A stretch of DNA of 64,000 nt from Macrotis lagotis (GCF_037893015.1 NC_133660.1:288955078-289019077); one strand, 5' to 3'; shown: positions 34,383 through 46,471, counted from the first letter of the stretch. Numbers and translations: made by a program. The notes: generated by a model from the letters alone, not told the origin.

Positions 34383-35110
34383 ACATAAATTTGCCCATAT
34401 CAGCAAGATTTCACAATGCTACCTTTCTGAATGATACTGAGGAAAATTTGTACAGGCTTCTAAATTAACAGGATTGAGAAATTTCAAACCTTCAGATTTT
34501 CTCCCAAAGCCTAAATGAAAAGAATTCAATTCCTGGGACCTTAACTTCCTAATGTGAGTGGGTATTAGGGAGGGGATTCTCTACACCTATATTTATATAA
34601 ATTTCTATAAATGTCTATATGTATATAGCTAATACATGTACAAAGATTATATATATATATACATAGATTCAGAACCAGAACAACAATTGCAGCATTTTTT
34701 AATGGAATTAATGTTAATTAGAAGTTGTTTTATTAAAATAAGGAACCTTGTTGAGGTAAAGAAGAAATCTCCCTTTACCATTCCAGATTCCACTTTCTGT
34801 GCCATTCTTAGTCTTTGAAGTTCAATGGCTTGCCCAGTATCATAGACATCAAGACTTGAAACCAGGGCTTTCGAATTCAAAGGCTTGCTCTTACTCATGG
34901 ATGCAACACTGACGTCCATTTCTTTAATTCTATCTCTCTGGCTCTCCATGTGTATTTCCCAGATTTTCCCCTATATTTCTATCTTTTTATGTTTTTATTT
35001 AAATTTGAATTTTTCTATTTCACATACAGTGGTATATACATATATACATAAATATATCATATCCGAATGTATAGTATGTGTTCAAGGAAAACCAGTCCCT
35101 CCCCTCTGAA
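32480..35110. repeat. 5' flank of OR unit U3, distal
   Basis: It aligns to 5,210-6,440 (U1), 20,960-23,700 (U2), 47,430-48,500 (U4) and 55,389-57,720 (U5). Contains long AT/CA microsatellites (33,980-34,382) and short pyrimidine-rich runs near 34,920. No conserved open frame, no gene called. Confidence 0.65.
33980..34382. repeat. Long (TA)n/(CA)n-rich tract
   Basis: About 400 bp dominated by TATA, TATG and TACA words with pure (TA)n near 34,190-34,228 and pure (CA)n near 34,345-34,381. It occupies the same relative place as the shorter tracts at 6,448, 22,241 and 56,717. Confidence 0.9.
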
Positions 35111-35169
35111 TTCCACCTAAGTCACATAACTCTCAGTTGTAGTTTCATACTGTAGCATGCCTAACAGTC

Positions 35170-35560
35170 ACACCATGATAAACTATTTCTGTTGATGTAG
35201 CTAAATCAGGTTGAGGGTTAGTGAGGGGTCTCAAAACCATTGATGAGTTGAGGGTGTATCTACCCCAAGCATGTGGTCAAATGGGAGAATGAGAACAATC
35301 AATTGCATTGGTAATGAAGGCAGCTGAATCAGGAGTGTCTAGAGTTTGGTAGGACTTCAAAGACCCCAAGGTCATCCATTGCATCCAGAATCATCACCAG
35401 GTGTCTTGACTTTGTCTTGCCCTGGACAATGATGACTTTGGAAAAGAGAGTGAGACTGATGATATCATGCAAATATGCCTCACTTAAATCCAGTTTCTGA
35501 GATGGCAGGGCATTTAGGTGTGGTCCCTGAAAGAGCTCCAAGAATTCTTACTTGAGGAAC
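35170..35560 (+). mobile_element. SINE/RTE 3'-end-like remnant
   Basis: Contains ttgagggtgtatctacccca, ggtcatccattgcatccaga, gtcttgactttgtcttgccc, gatgactttggaaaagagag and atatgcctcacttaaatcca, the ordered phrases of a marsupial repeat whose end resembles RTE LINE 3' sequence. Family assignment is from memory; boundaries are approximate. Confidence 0.5.
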
Positions 35561-36400
35561 TCAAGACTTGCCCTGGAGTTGTAAAAGCTCAGATTCTTTA
35601 TTTCACAAAGACTGCAACATTCATCACAGGACTAGCAAAGTTCAAGTGGTTTTACTAATTAAATGTTTATTTTTTTTATCTGTAGAAACATTTAGTTACT
35701 TAAGTAAGACTGAAAATCAAAGGTCTAGGTGACAATTCTGAGGGAAAACAAGTGACTTGGTTTAGACTCCAGTAAGTGAGTCTGGTCTGGAGAGGAATAT
35801 GGTCCAAACTTCTGGGGTCTTTCCTGCTTCCTGTGTTGAGAAGAGTCAGGGAAAAGCAGTTAAAGGGAGAAATCATCCCCTCTTTGTGACTGGTGTCAAG
35901 TACTCACTTTTGAAGGCTAAGAGTTAGAAAGCAGGAGGAGGGTTAGAGGGCTGAACCAATATCTTGATAAATTTAACAATGAAGTTACACTGAACAATTG
36001 CAAGGTATTTTCATCTGATTAGAGTTTATGCAGCAGAATTCCTCAAAAATATCAGGCACAGATAATATTTTCTTAATGCTAAAAAAAGTCATATTTCTCC
36101 TTTAACATATAGATGAATCAAAAGACATCACTTATACCATGTTGCCATTTCAAAATCAGAGTTGTATGGTGTCAGGCAAGTGATGAAGCAGCAGGTATAT
36201 ATACACTGATAACTATAATTACAACTCTTCACACAGTAGGCCACATCATAGGTGGTGTCCTTCCTGGAATTTGGCAATACACTGCATGTCTGAGCAGCTC
36301 ATATAAGGATCACAATTCTCACCAACTGGTGTGAGGAAGGAGCTAAAAAAGGTCCCCTAAATTTTGTCCGCTTACCCAACCGTGCCAGGATTACAGTTGT
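35561..36400. other. Unassigned intergenic DNA
   Basis: No gene or repeat family recognised. The 73-residue open frame at 36,113-36,334 has no features of a known protein and no copy in the other units. Confidence 0.4.
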
Positions 36401-36635
36401 ATGATTTTATCATCTGCAAAAAAAAGTGAAAGCTTTGTTTCCTCATTTTAAATTCTAATTCCTTCAATTTATTTTTCTTCTCTTTTTGTTAAAGCTAAGA
36501 TTTCTTATACTACAGTGAATAGTGATTAAGATCATCCTTGTTTCACCTGGCCTTATTGGAAATGTTCGTAGTTTATACCCCTCATATATAATGGTTGTTG
36601 ATGTTTTTACTTATTATTTTAAAGTCAACAGCAGG
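36400..36635 (-). mobile_element. L1 ORF2 fragment
   Basis: Reversed, it reads through the L1 reverse transcriptase stretch AATAAGgcc-aggtGAAACAAGGATGatc, the equivalent of 11,560-11,590 of the long L1 (GWPLSPLLF region). Short and diverged. Confidence 0.6.
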
Positions 36636-36639
36636 GAGT

Positions 36640-37185
36640 CCTTGGGAAGAATGGATTTGGAAGCAGCAACATAATGCTCATATTCTATTGAAGACTTGAA
36701 CAATTCATGACCTCATCACAAATCCATTTATCTAATCTCAATAAAACTACTTGAATGTACCCTAGTAGTAAATATTGGCATCTTTTCAACTATGGGATTG
36801 TAAGGAGAAGAGACGGGATGTGAGAGTAATAGAGGCAATGTGTGGTGCAGAGTTGCTGGACTGATCACAGACTCATCTTCTCTAAGTTAAATATTCACAT
36901 TGACTCAAAGCAGTAGCACCAAGGCAAAATGACTGCCAGAGGAATTAATGTCAAGAGATTAGTGTCTCTCTGAGCAGGAAAATGCACACAATTGGCACAA
37001 GTAGAGCAGAAAAAGAATGGACAACTTTCAGAGAACTGGTGTGCAGCACTGCATTTGATCATGTGGGCCAGAATGATGAAAATGATGAGAAAATAAAGAA
37101 GTTGCTAAATGAAAAGTAAGAACTTCCACAAGCATTACCAGCAAAATAGTTCATCATTTCTAAAAAGTCAGCATTTAATTGCTTC
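36640..37185 (+). mobile_element. RTE-clade LINE, endonuclease-end fragment
   Basis: Sense-strand RTE ORF: agagttgctggactgatcac gives AELLDxSQT..., in the family form AxCWTDHRLI (TDHRL is the endonuclease signature), followed by SKLN and by a lysine-rich linker (GKMTARGINVKRL). Pairs with 38,030-38,708 as the front part of one element. Confidence 0.7.
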
Positions 37186-37189
37186 AAAA

Positions 37190-38030
37190 GTAAAGTACAG
37201 GGAGCATGATGGCAAGAATTCCCAAAACTCTTCCCCAGAAAAATCCAAATGCCACAAAATTATGACTCTAACCAAATTCTAGAGTGGCAGAGGCCACTGA
37301 TAGACTGAGTTAAACAATTTTCCAGTCCAAGACAACTTGGAAGATCTGCAATAAAAGTTTTATTCCACTGGGACTGAGGTTAGAAAGAACAATAGCATAG
37401 CCTGGGAGACACCGGAGCAAGACAGTTCCAGCCTTCCGGGAAGAGCCCACAGGGCACCAGGGTCCATGGGGGTGACTGGGTCCCTGGCAGCATGAGTGGT
37501 TTCTACCACTTGGGCCAGGGATCACCAGTGATGACTTGGAGGGCTGGCAGAACTTTGCCATACCAGAGTGAGAGTAGAGCCTAGGCCAGCAGAGGTCTCA
37601 AGGCGGCTCTACCCCAAGAACCTAAAGAGCTGCTTTCAGAGTGCTCAGCCCACAGATTGTAAAGTAATGGGGAGAGACTGCAGAGATCTCTTTGCTATCC
37701 CTGGGGCAGAACGCTGTTGCTTTGCCCATACTTAGTTCCAGGTTCCAGTCTGGTGTCCTAAATACCATAGCAGAGCAAGGATTATCCTCACAGCTCCAGG
37801 GCAGAGGAGATTGCTGTGGTCATACGCAGACCAGATCACAGAGCAGGAGAGAACTGAGAGTATCCCATAAGTCATTGGAGGTATTAAGGTCCCTGGGGAA
37901 AGTGTCTCAAAATCCCCCAAAAGCTTTGTAAGTACATTAAAATCAGGTCATAGGCTTGGGAAATGAGCAATCAACATGAAAAAAATTGACTATGGAAAAT
38001 AACTTCGGATGTGTTGTTACTCCCATGCTT
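37190..38030 (+). mobile_element. L1 5' UTR and ORF1 start
   Basis: Relatively GC-rich block with the gaattcccaaaactcttccc and gggcagaacgctgttgcttt phrases typical of marsupial L1 leaders, ending gggaaatgagcaatcaacat then attgactatggaaaataact, the ORF1 beginning (MSNQ..KIDYGK). It lies between two parts of the RTE element. Confidence 0.65.
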
Positions 38031-38708
38031 TCTGAGATGATGTTTTCAGTTATGAATTCAAATGCATTTTCTGAGAATGAGTATGACCTCAAGATCAGCT
38101 ACCACACTGATAGCAAATTCTTCAACTTGAAAAGGTTACAAGCCAAGAAAAGGTAGAGGGAGTATTGGTGCATGATCTGTTTGCTGATGATTGTGCCCTT
38201 AATGCAGCCTCTGAAACTGATATATGATAAAGTATGGCTCAATTCTCTGCTACTTGTGCTAATTCTGGCTAAACACCAAGAAAACACAGGTGCTTCTTCA
38301 GCTAGCACCCCCACATCCATATATGGAAGCATCAATTGCAACAAATGAAGTTTTCAATACTGTGGACAAGTTCATTTACCTTGGCAGTATATTTTGCAGG
38401 GCAGTAAATATTTACAGGCATTGCCCAAACTAGCTCAGTATTTGGGAGATCCCAAAGAAAGTATAGGAGAGAAGAGGTATTGGACTAACTACCAAACTGA
38501 AAGTCTATCAAACCTTCTGCTGACCTCATTGCTATATGCCTGTGAAACCTGGACAGTCCTCCACTGCCATGACAGGAAACTGAATCTCCTCCATTTAAAT
38601 TGTCGTAGGTATCACTTGGCAGAAGATTCCAGACAGTCAGATCTTTTCTTAAGTTAAACTGTCTAGCATTCCAACATTACTACAGAGAGTGCAATTACAA
38701 TAGACTGA
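38030..38708 (+). mobile_element. RTE-clade LINE, reverse transcriptase fragment
   Basis: Clear RTE RT: gatctgtttgctgatgattg encodes the catalytic FADD context (LFADDCALNAASE), then NSGLTLNTKKTQ, VDKFIYLGSIF and LLTSLLYACETWTVLHCHDRKLN, the classic RTE C-terminal stretch (LLYGxETWT). Stops and shifts present; inactive. The family is known to mobilise MAR1-type SINEs in marsupials. Confidence 0.85.
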
Positions 38709-38714
38709 TCATGT

Positions 38715-39990
38715 AGTATGTTTTTTTTTTCTCATTTCCCGAGAATCCTGGAAATTTGGCAGCAACATTCCTTGGAGTTTTTATTTTGGCATCACTTTTC
38801 TGGAGGAAATTGAAGAATTCTTTCAAGGACAATTTTCCACAGAAGCTATTTTTCAGGTTTTATGTCTTTTTATTTTAATCAAAGCTTTTGGGTAAACCAA
38901 TATGTTGTAAATTATCTCTCCTGGATCTATTTTCCAGGTACTTCAGTTTTCCTAAATGTGTCCTTTTCTTCAATTTTTTAAGCCTTTTGGTTTTGTTTGA
39001 TGGCATATTGGTGTCTCATAGAATCATTAGTTTCCATTTGTCCAATTCTAATTTTTAAGGTTTATTTTCTTCACTTAGTTTTTGTTTTCTTTTCCAGTTA
39101 TTTAATTTTACTTTTAAATGGGCTGTTTGCTTTTTCCATTTCATTAATTTTACTTTTTGATGAGTAGTATTCCTTTTCCCAGTAGGTCAATTTAATTTTT
39201 TGATGAGTTATTTTTTGGGGGTTGGTCATTTTTACTTATAAAGGAGTTGATTTCTTCAGTCAATTTTTCATAATTCTCCTGTATATCTTCCATTTATTCT
39301 TTTTATTGTTCATCTTACTCTCTTCTTTTATTTTTAAAATACTTTTTTTCTGTCTTTCCAAGAGATTTTTTTAGATTTTATTTTAGATTACTTTTTTAGA
39401 TTTAATTAATACATTCCTTTGAGACTTTTCATGTAGGCAATTTGTAACTTTCTTTGGTTAGAGTTCTTTATGTTTTTGTGCTGGTTTTGATCATTGAATT
39501 CTGCTCAATGGACTATAGCCCCAAGCCCTTTGTGATGAGGTCAGGATCTGGTCCCTGCCTTATCACTTGTCAAGGCCTTTCCTATGCAGTGATTTCCTTA
39601 CTGCATTAGGGTAGTGCTAACCAATTCACTCTGTTGCACCAATGTTCCCAGGGCTTGGATTTTGTCCTCTAATCTGAGATTGGACCTTCACTACTGCCCT
39701 GCTGACTTGTTGAGTCAATATCTGAACTATAGTATAACTAAGAAACTCCTGCTGACTTTCACACTCTTTTCACCTACACTAGGCTATTCTTCTCCTTATC
39801 CCAGAAGAGACAGACTTTTACTGAAGATCCTCATGAGAACTAGTTTCATTCTTTTTTTGGATGGTATAAGTAGTTTTTATATGTGTGTAAGAGGTTTCAT
39901 TTTAAGTTGTTTCAGGGAAAGTTTCAGGAGCTTCCTAGCTTTGTGTCACAATCTTGGCTCTGCCCTGAAAGTCCTCATCCATTGTTAATA
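38715..39990 (-). mobile_element. L1 5' half (5' UTR and ORF1)
   Basis: Reversed, it begins near 39,990 with gatgaggactttcagggcag / agccaagattgtgacacaaa (L1 leader) and continues into AT-rich ORF1 coding for a Lys/Glu/Asn-rich coiled-coil segment (aaaattgaccaaatgg-like repeats at 39,180-39,330). A matching copy lies at 59,510-60,570 in U6. No 3' half is attached. The 124-residue open frame at 39,614 is antisense noise. Confidence 0.75.
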
Positions 39991-41432
39991 TTGCTGATCA
40001 ATATATCCTAATCATTAAAAATTCATAAGATATATCCTTAGATCTATTTGCCATTTGCTTCATGTTTAGCTTTTGTATTACTGATATTTTTATAAGATAA
40101 TTTAATAATATTTAATAATTTCCTGTCCTTTCTTACATCATTTCGAAATCTAAGTTAGCTGATAGCTGATTCATTTTTTTTATTTTCATATTAACTTCTA
40201 ATTGCAAATAGCATTCCCCCCACCCAGAATTGCTTCTCTTTATGTGTTTAGAATTTAATTCTTGTGCATTTTCCATGCTATGCTCATTTCAAAAGCATGA
40301 TTTTAGTTTAAGATATAATTCATATATTTATGTATTCTGTTACTTTCGGGAATCTGCTTTTTCAAAGGCTGGGAACATATCATAGTTCTATCAGTTGTAA
40401 GTTTCTTCTAGCAGCAAAAACACTTTCCTAGGTTTCCCATAATTTCCATCTTGGTGACCACTTCATCATGGTTCATGTTAATTATATCCAGAGTAGAATT
40501 TTTCCCTTATCCATTATTCAATTTATGAAAAATGAAATTCTCATTAAATCAAATCAGAAAATTATAAGTTTCTCTGATTTTGAAAGATTCTTAAGTCTCC
40601 AATGAATAATGCCTTTGACCAAGACATATGACCATATCTCAGAAAAATTATTCTGTTCCTTTATGTATTCAGGTGGTATCTTGCAAATTTTAAAAACAAA
40701 ATAACTTTTCTGTCTCCCATCAATATCTTTCAACCAGTTGATCTCCATCATGCTGTCCTAGACTGATTGCTAGAGTTTCTCACTTGCTTATACATTTTTT
40801 AATATCCAGTACTCTTGAACCAATTTTTTATATATCCTAATACTGTTGATCATAGAATATTCACCCAAGGTATATTCTAACTGTGGGTTTCCTCCCACTA
40901 TGAAACCTGTGAGATATATTCAGGACTAGGATTTCACATTCCTCTAATTTGCATAGACTTTACATATAGACTTTTGTATTTAAGCCTACTATAAAGAATT
41001 TATAAGTCTCTAACTTCATTCATTTTGCCGCTACGGAACTTTAAAGTTTGTAATTTCTCTTCTTATTTATTGTAACTTCTTATGTAATCTAAACAGATAA
41101 AATTTTGGTGATTACACAACCTGTTTCTGAAGAAAGAACTTTTGATTTAATTTGGTTATTATACTATCCGTATTAAACTGATAATTCTTTGTCTTAACAT
41201 TTCCATCAAAGCTATTTTCAAAAGATTTCAAAAGAAATCTTTTCTTATTCTTTCCTTTCTTATCCTTCTAAAATTAATAGTATTTTAATTATTTAGAAAA
41301 ATATGAAACAGCTTTGCTTCATTTTATATAGAAATTCAAAATGACCTTGTAGTCAAGATCTATATCTATATATATCTATATATATATATGTCTATATCTA
41401 TATCTATATCTGTATCTGTATCTGTATCTGTA

Positions 41433-41514
<82 letters not shown>

Positions 41515-43860
41515 AAAATATGCAGCTTGGCTAAGGAAAATCTTAGAGGTGAAACATATTGGCTATTTCCAGTTCATCATAGAAAAAGTAGTCTTCTAAT
41601 ATTGACTATTTTTTGTTCTTAACATCTGAAGGTGACTCTAAGTGATGACTGTACAAAAACTGATTTCAAACTTCTAGCCCTTAGAATATCATTTGCCCAA
41701 ATTCATTTAAAATGTATTTGACAAATGTTCAACATCATGAAGTTGTATGAAATACAGATAACGTTAATTTATGATTTTCCAAGTCAATATATGCCCCTTT
41801 GAGTTCGGCACAACTGTATAACAAAAACAACCAAGAATCACTTGGTTATCTGGTTTTCTAAAGATTTGATAATGTGAGATAATTGGTTCAAGTTGAGAGT
41901 TGCTTAGAATAGCTTCTACACTAAATAATTATAACATAACCCAGATTTTTCATTTGTGGCCCCAAAATATTACCTTTATTTGTGAATGGTCATATCTAAC
42001 AAATGGGAGAAAGCCATTTGGATACCCAGGGTTTCCTTTTTGTACTTCCTCATTATTCCACTGTACTAATTACAGCCTCCTGACTTACAGTCTTTTAAGT
42101 CTCAGACTCCTTATTTCTGTCCAAGTCCTTGTTCATCTCCATCTAAGATTTAAAATATTACATTTTTTGTGTAATTAGTTGATGATATTATTCAAATATA
42201 TACTTTCCATTCTCACAGTCATTTATTATAATAAAAATTATTAGGAACTAATTGTACCATGGATTTGTTCCAAACAATGTTTCATGATAGACTATTGAAT
42301 ATATTTTAAATAGTAAGATTTTAGATGATGTTACACTGCTATATTTGAACTTCCAAAAAAATGAATTGTCATGGACCTAATTTATTAAGATATGCACATT
42401 TAATAGAGTTATGTAAATAAAATACAATTAAAAGAGAGGAGAATTTATAACATATTAAAGAAAAATTTAAAAAGAACACAGCTCACATGAATAAAATTGA
42501 GCTACAATAAGCTCAATAAAAATAAAGATATAATTTATGTTTTCTAAGGACATATTATTTCATTTTTATTCTCTTTATCCTCAATTCCAAGCAAGATGCC
42601 TGTGTTAAAGGTTGAAGGTCATTACACAGATCTATTTTTTGTGGCCGAGAGGAACTAAGCATAGGACTGCAAACATTAAATTCTGAGACGTAGGTGACTC
42701 CTGAAATACTGTGGTTTAAATTGGGGAAAAAAGTCAGACTAAGCACACACATATTTCAAAGAACAATAAAAAGGAAATAAAACTAAAATTGGACAATTTT
42801 AAATTTGATAGGAACTTTGTCTATTATTCACTTCAAGAACCTCATATGAAGTTGAAGGCAATTGGCAGAGACAAATAATTTGTTCAAAGATACAGAGTCG
42901 ACCTTTGACTGAATTAGAGTTTATAATGTATATGCTTCTCAGAGCCTGTGAATCATTAGTTTGGACCCAAATAGAATTACCCATTGTGTCACGTTTCAGG
43001 TATAATCTGAAATGTGTTCTAATACACACATTGATTAAGACTAAACTGCATTCTATTGGTACATGGAATTGAAGAATTATGCTAAGATCAGGAATGCAAA
43101 AACAGATTAAAACAACACAGTCTCTAACAATGAATTCATATTTTGCTTAGGAAAACAATTTGAAAACTTTTAAACAAATTCAAGCTAATTTAAGGCGGAA
43201 GACAGTATAACATAAAGCAAAGTTTAAAAAAAAAAGAAAAACTCGTCACACAAATCATTCCTCTATTTTTGCTTGAAATAGCTTTTCCTTTATAACAAAT
43301 ACTTATTAAGCTTGATCTGATATATTTAGATACATGTAAATCTTGCTCTTGAGGAATTTAATAATGTATAAGTGAATAAGATATTTTCAAAGGTAACATT
43401 AAGATCCATTAGTTCAATATAGTGTTTTATTTATTTATAAGGAAAAGATAATGCAAGGAGAGTGTGTGGGGTAAGGACCATAAACTTGCTAATAAGAAGA
43501 CTTAGACTGATGGCTCCCTTGAGCTTTGGACCTTGAAGTTAAGATGGACTTCAAGGCAATTGAGAATTTGAACTAAGTTCTGTACCAGGAGGAAGAGTCT
43601 CTAGGATGGGCATGGGGAGACCAGGCTACCCTGAAGAGACAGAGTGACACAAGACATAAAAGAAGCAGGTTAAGCTTCCATGTAAATCTTTACTTGGGCA
43701 CCTGCTTCTGAGTATATATTTTACTTTCAGACTGGATATGTTAGGAAGATCCAGCATAAATAGTAAAAAATAATAATTTTCAATAGCTCATACAAAGCAA
43801 GAGCAGAGAGTTTCCATAGAAAATTAAGATAAGATCTCTTCCCTTTAAGAATAATGCATA
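39990..43860. repeat. 3' flank of OR unit U4, distal part
   Basis: Non-coding. 39,990-43,060 is collinear with 60,570-62,970 (U6): ggtgaccacttcatcatggt with ctagtgactgcttcttcgtg, tcaaccagttgatctccatc with tcattcagttgatctccatc, and the stretch from 41,900 with 61,800. 41,790-42,590 also matches 1-1,140 of U1, and 42,560-43,860 matches U2/U3. Contains the microsatellite at 41,355-41,511. Confidence 0.7.
41355..41511. repeat. (TATC)n/(TC)n/(TA)n compound microsatellite
   Basis: TATATC and TGTATC words, then about 17 TC repeats, then about 21 TA repeats. Absent from the matching place in U6. Confidence 0.95.
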
Positions 43861-43997
43861 AAGGGGTGGCTAGAGCACCGGCTCTGCAGTCAGGAGGACC
43901 TGAGTCCAAATCCGGCCTTAGATACTTAATAATTACCTAGCTGTGCGGCCTTGGGCAAGCCACTTAAACCAATTGCCTTGCAAAAAACCTGAAAAAA
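43861..43997 (+). mobile_element. WSINE1/SINE1-type SINE, head-deleted
   Basis: Sense copy lacking part of the head (ggggtggctagagcaccggc skips the ggtggcgcagtggata segment). Continues gcagtcaggaggacctgagt ... cctagctgtgcggccttggg ... ttgccttgcaaaaaacct. Exact 14-bp target-site duplication AAGAATAATGCATA at 43,847-43,860 and 43,998-44,011. Recent: the rest is close to consensus. Unique to U4. Confidence 0.93.
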
Positions 43998-44011
43998 AAG
44001 AATAATGCATA

Positions 44012-45505
44012 TAATTATATTTGTAATTCTCCAAACTGAGAATTAGAGTCCTTCAAATAATAATTGCACAAGGATCAAGATATTCAATATGACCAATTTG
44101 TAAAAATTATACAAGAACACATTCTGTTGTGTTTACTTGGAGTAGTCAAGCACTAGAAATAACTCAAAACAATTGCATTTAACTGAGACAGCTTCTATGA
44201 ACACTACAATAACATATCCTCCTCCACTTGTGTCTGAGATTCACTGACTAACAATTGCGCACAGCATCGGTTGGGAAAATGGGCAAGCACAGAACACAGT
44301 AGTAGAGATGTGACTATGAGAAAACATTTGGTCTTGGCAGACTGGGGACCCTCTGATTCTAACTTTCTAAGGATACACTCATGTTGCTCCCCCTAGATAC
44401 CAGGAATCTATTGGGAAGTTTAGCTATCTAGCTTTCTGGATAATAACTCCAATTCTTATAATTGTCTCAACAGGAAATGCTGATACAATCCCCTCTCACT
44501 GAACTCTAATGCAGAATTGTCCTCTGCCCCCAGTCTTTAAGTCTGTTATTTACTAGATATGATGTTTCCCTGTTGGGGAATCAGTAATTAGTAAGAATGG
44601 AAACTAGAGGAATTCACATATATCACTTCTAGTTCTCTCTCAAGACTTATTTTTCCCTTCCTGAACCCCCTTTTCAAGGACTATTGCTAACTTAAATTCC
44701 TCAAGCTTCACTTTGGCTCTAGGGATTTTTTAGAGAATATTTTCTTGCTTTTAAAAAAAGTTACAAAAGGATAATGGTTGAGTCCCTTCTAGTTCCATCA
44801 AGCTTATATGAAGGACTCAACTTGTGCAGAGGTTCAAAACATTAAGAGTAATAGAGTGCAAATTCGTCTTTGCATTTCATTTAGCACTTGAGGTACTCAT
44901 TGCCTCTGCTAATTGCTCCCATGTATTCTAATATTATCAGCTTGTCTAAGGGAAATCATTTCATGAAGAATTCTTTGAACAGCTCCCAAGCCCTACTGTC
45001 CTAGTAAAACCTAAAATGTAAACAAAGGGCAAGCAAAACCATTAATAAAGAATATTTTCCCTGGGGGGATCATGAAGGTGGTGGCAAAAGCACTAAATTG
45101 TGAAATAGAAGTACATTTTAAAAAGCTATAGGTAGTCATAATAAAGAGTAAATAGAAAGACAACTTTGTGAGGAAATTAAAGTTCGTTCTTAAAAAGACA
45201 ATCCTATCATCATTGAAAATAATACAAAGACATTTTTAAATCATCAATATGCCTTTTGCTTTTGTACTGCATTCTATATACTGTATCTGCTCCAGGATAA
45301 AATGAATTTTTAAATAAAGACATAAATTTTGGGGGTGCCATGAAATGTATGTAATACATTTATAATGAATGATTCATTTGATGAAAGGAAACATTTTGTC
45401 AAAGCTTGGTGCTTTATTTTTTTATTTGTAGACAAAACATTAATGATTAACTTCAATTAATTACTTGGATTACTTTTACATGCACTTTTTCATTCATACA
45501 TTCTA
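44012..45505. repeat. 3' flank of OR unit U4, proximal part
   Basis: Non-coding, collinear with 15,660-15,985 plus 16,839-18,009 (U2) and 28,620-30,302 (U3). AATAAA on the minus strand at 45,421-45,426 is the conserved poly(A) signal. Confidence 0.65.
45421..45426 (-). promoter_or_regulatory. Putative poly(A) signal of OR U4
   Basis: AATAAA on the minus strand, 80 nt past the stop codon. Conserved with U1 and U3. Confidence 0.5.
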
Positions 45506-46471
45506 TCACTTTTTAAGTTTTTCAATGATGGACATTCCTTTCTTGGGAAAAAAGGTAGATTTGAATATCCTACTCAGTGCAACCTTAATTTTCATGTTAC
45601 TCAGACTATAAATAATAGGGTTCATAAATGGAGGCAATATTGTATAGGTCATTGAAATAAGAAGATTCTGGACTGGAGAAGCATCCACTATAGGACAGAA
45701 GGCTGTGACTATGATTCCTAAAAGAAATAAAATCAGGATAATCAGTTGTGGTGAACAAGTAGTCAAAGCTTTGTGACGTCCTTCCTCAGTGGGCATTTTA
45801 AATACAGTTGAAAATATATAAGTATAGGATATAATCAAAAGCCCAAAGCAGAATAACAGTAAAGTTGAGCTGGTGGTAAGGACTATATACTCACTCTCAC
45901 GAACCTCAGAGGATGATATCTTTAAGATATAAGGGATATCACAAAAAAACTGATGGATCACATTGGATCCTGAGAAAGGCAAGCGGAACATGGTCCCTGT
46001 ATGGAGAGCCGAATAGATAAACCCACTGACCCATGAACCAATTGCCGCCCAAAGACAGTGAAGTGGTGTCATGGTGACCCCATAGTGCAAAGGGTAGCAG
46101 ATGGCCACATAGCGGTCATAGGACATAGCCACAAGTAAAGCAAATTCTGTTGCAGCAAAGAAGATAATGAAGAAAATCTGAACAGCACAGCCAAGAACAG
46201 AAATGGACTTATTGCCTGTCAGGGAATTCACAATGAATTTGGGAACAGTGACAGAGATGCAGCCAAGATCCAACAGAGATAAGTTGCTCAGAAAAAAATA
46301 CATTGGAGAATGAAGGTGGGGGTCAGTGACAATGGCAGTGATAGTGAGGAGATTTCCCATCAGGGATGCAATATATATCAGCAAGAAAAAAGCAGCATGT
46401 AAGACTTGCAGGTCTCTATTACTGGAAAACTCCATAAGCAAGAATTCCCTGATGATGGTAAAATTGTCCAT
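45506..46471 (-). CDS. Olfactory receptor, family 14-like (U4 copy)
   Basis: Class II odorant receptor of 321 aa in one exon, starting MDNFTIIREF with the N-glycosylation site NFT (3-5). Landmarks: GN (39-40), LHSPMYFFL (53-61), C95, MSYDRYVAIC (116-125) followed by YPLHY rather than HPLHY, FFCDIP (175-180), ISY (214-216), KALTTCS (234-240) and PPFMNPIIYSLSN (280-292). In the last motif the usual Arg of SLRN is Ser, and elsewhere this copy is the most diverged of the four long ORs. No upstream in-frame Met as in U1 and U2, so the start is unambiguous. Open frame intact; probably functional, with a possibly altered TM7/helix 8 junction. Ligand unknown. Confidence 0.94.
   Translation of the reverse strand: MDNFTIIREFLLMEFSSNRDLQVLHAAFFLLIYIASLMGNLLTITAIVTDPHLHSPMYFFLSNLSLLDLGCISVTVPKFIVNSLTGNKSISVLGCAVQIFFIIFFAATEFALLVAMSYDRYVAICYPLHYGVTMTPLHCLWAAIGSWVSGFIYSALHTGTMFRLPFSGSNVIHQFFCDIPYILKISSSEVRESEYIVLTTSSTLLLFCFGLLIISYTYIFSTVFKMPTEEGRHKALTTCSPQLIILILFLLGIIVTAFCPIVDASPVQNLLISMTYTILPPFMNPIIYSLSNMKIKVALSRIFKSTFFPKKGMSIIEKLKK

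Noticed and set aside
36113-36334. 73-residue open frame with Thr/His-rich product
   Set aside because: No conserved domain, no copy in other units, and length is expected by chance.
38394-38657. 87-residue open frame with YACETWTVLHCHD
   Set aside because: Recognisable RTE reverse transcriptase C-terminal fragment, listed as a LINE and not as a gene.
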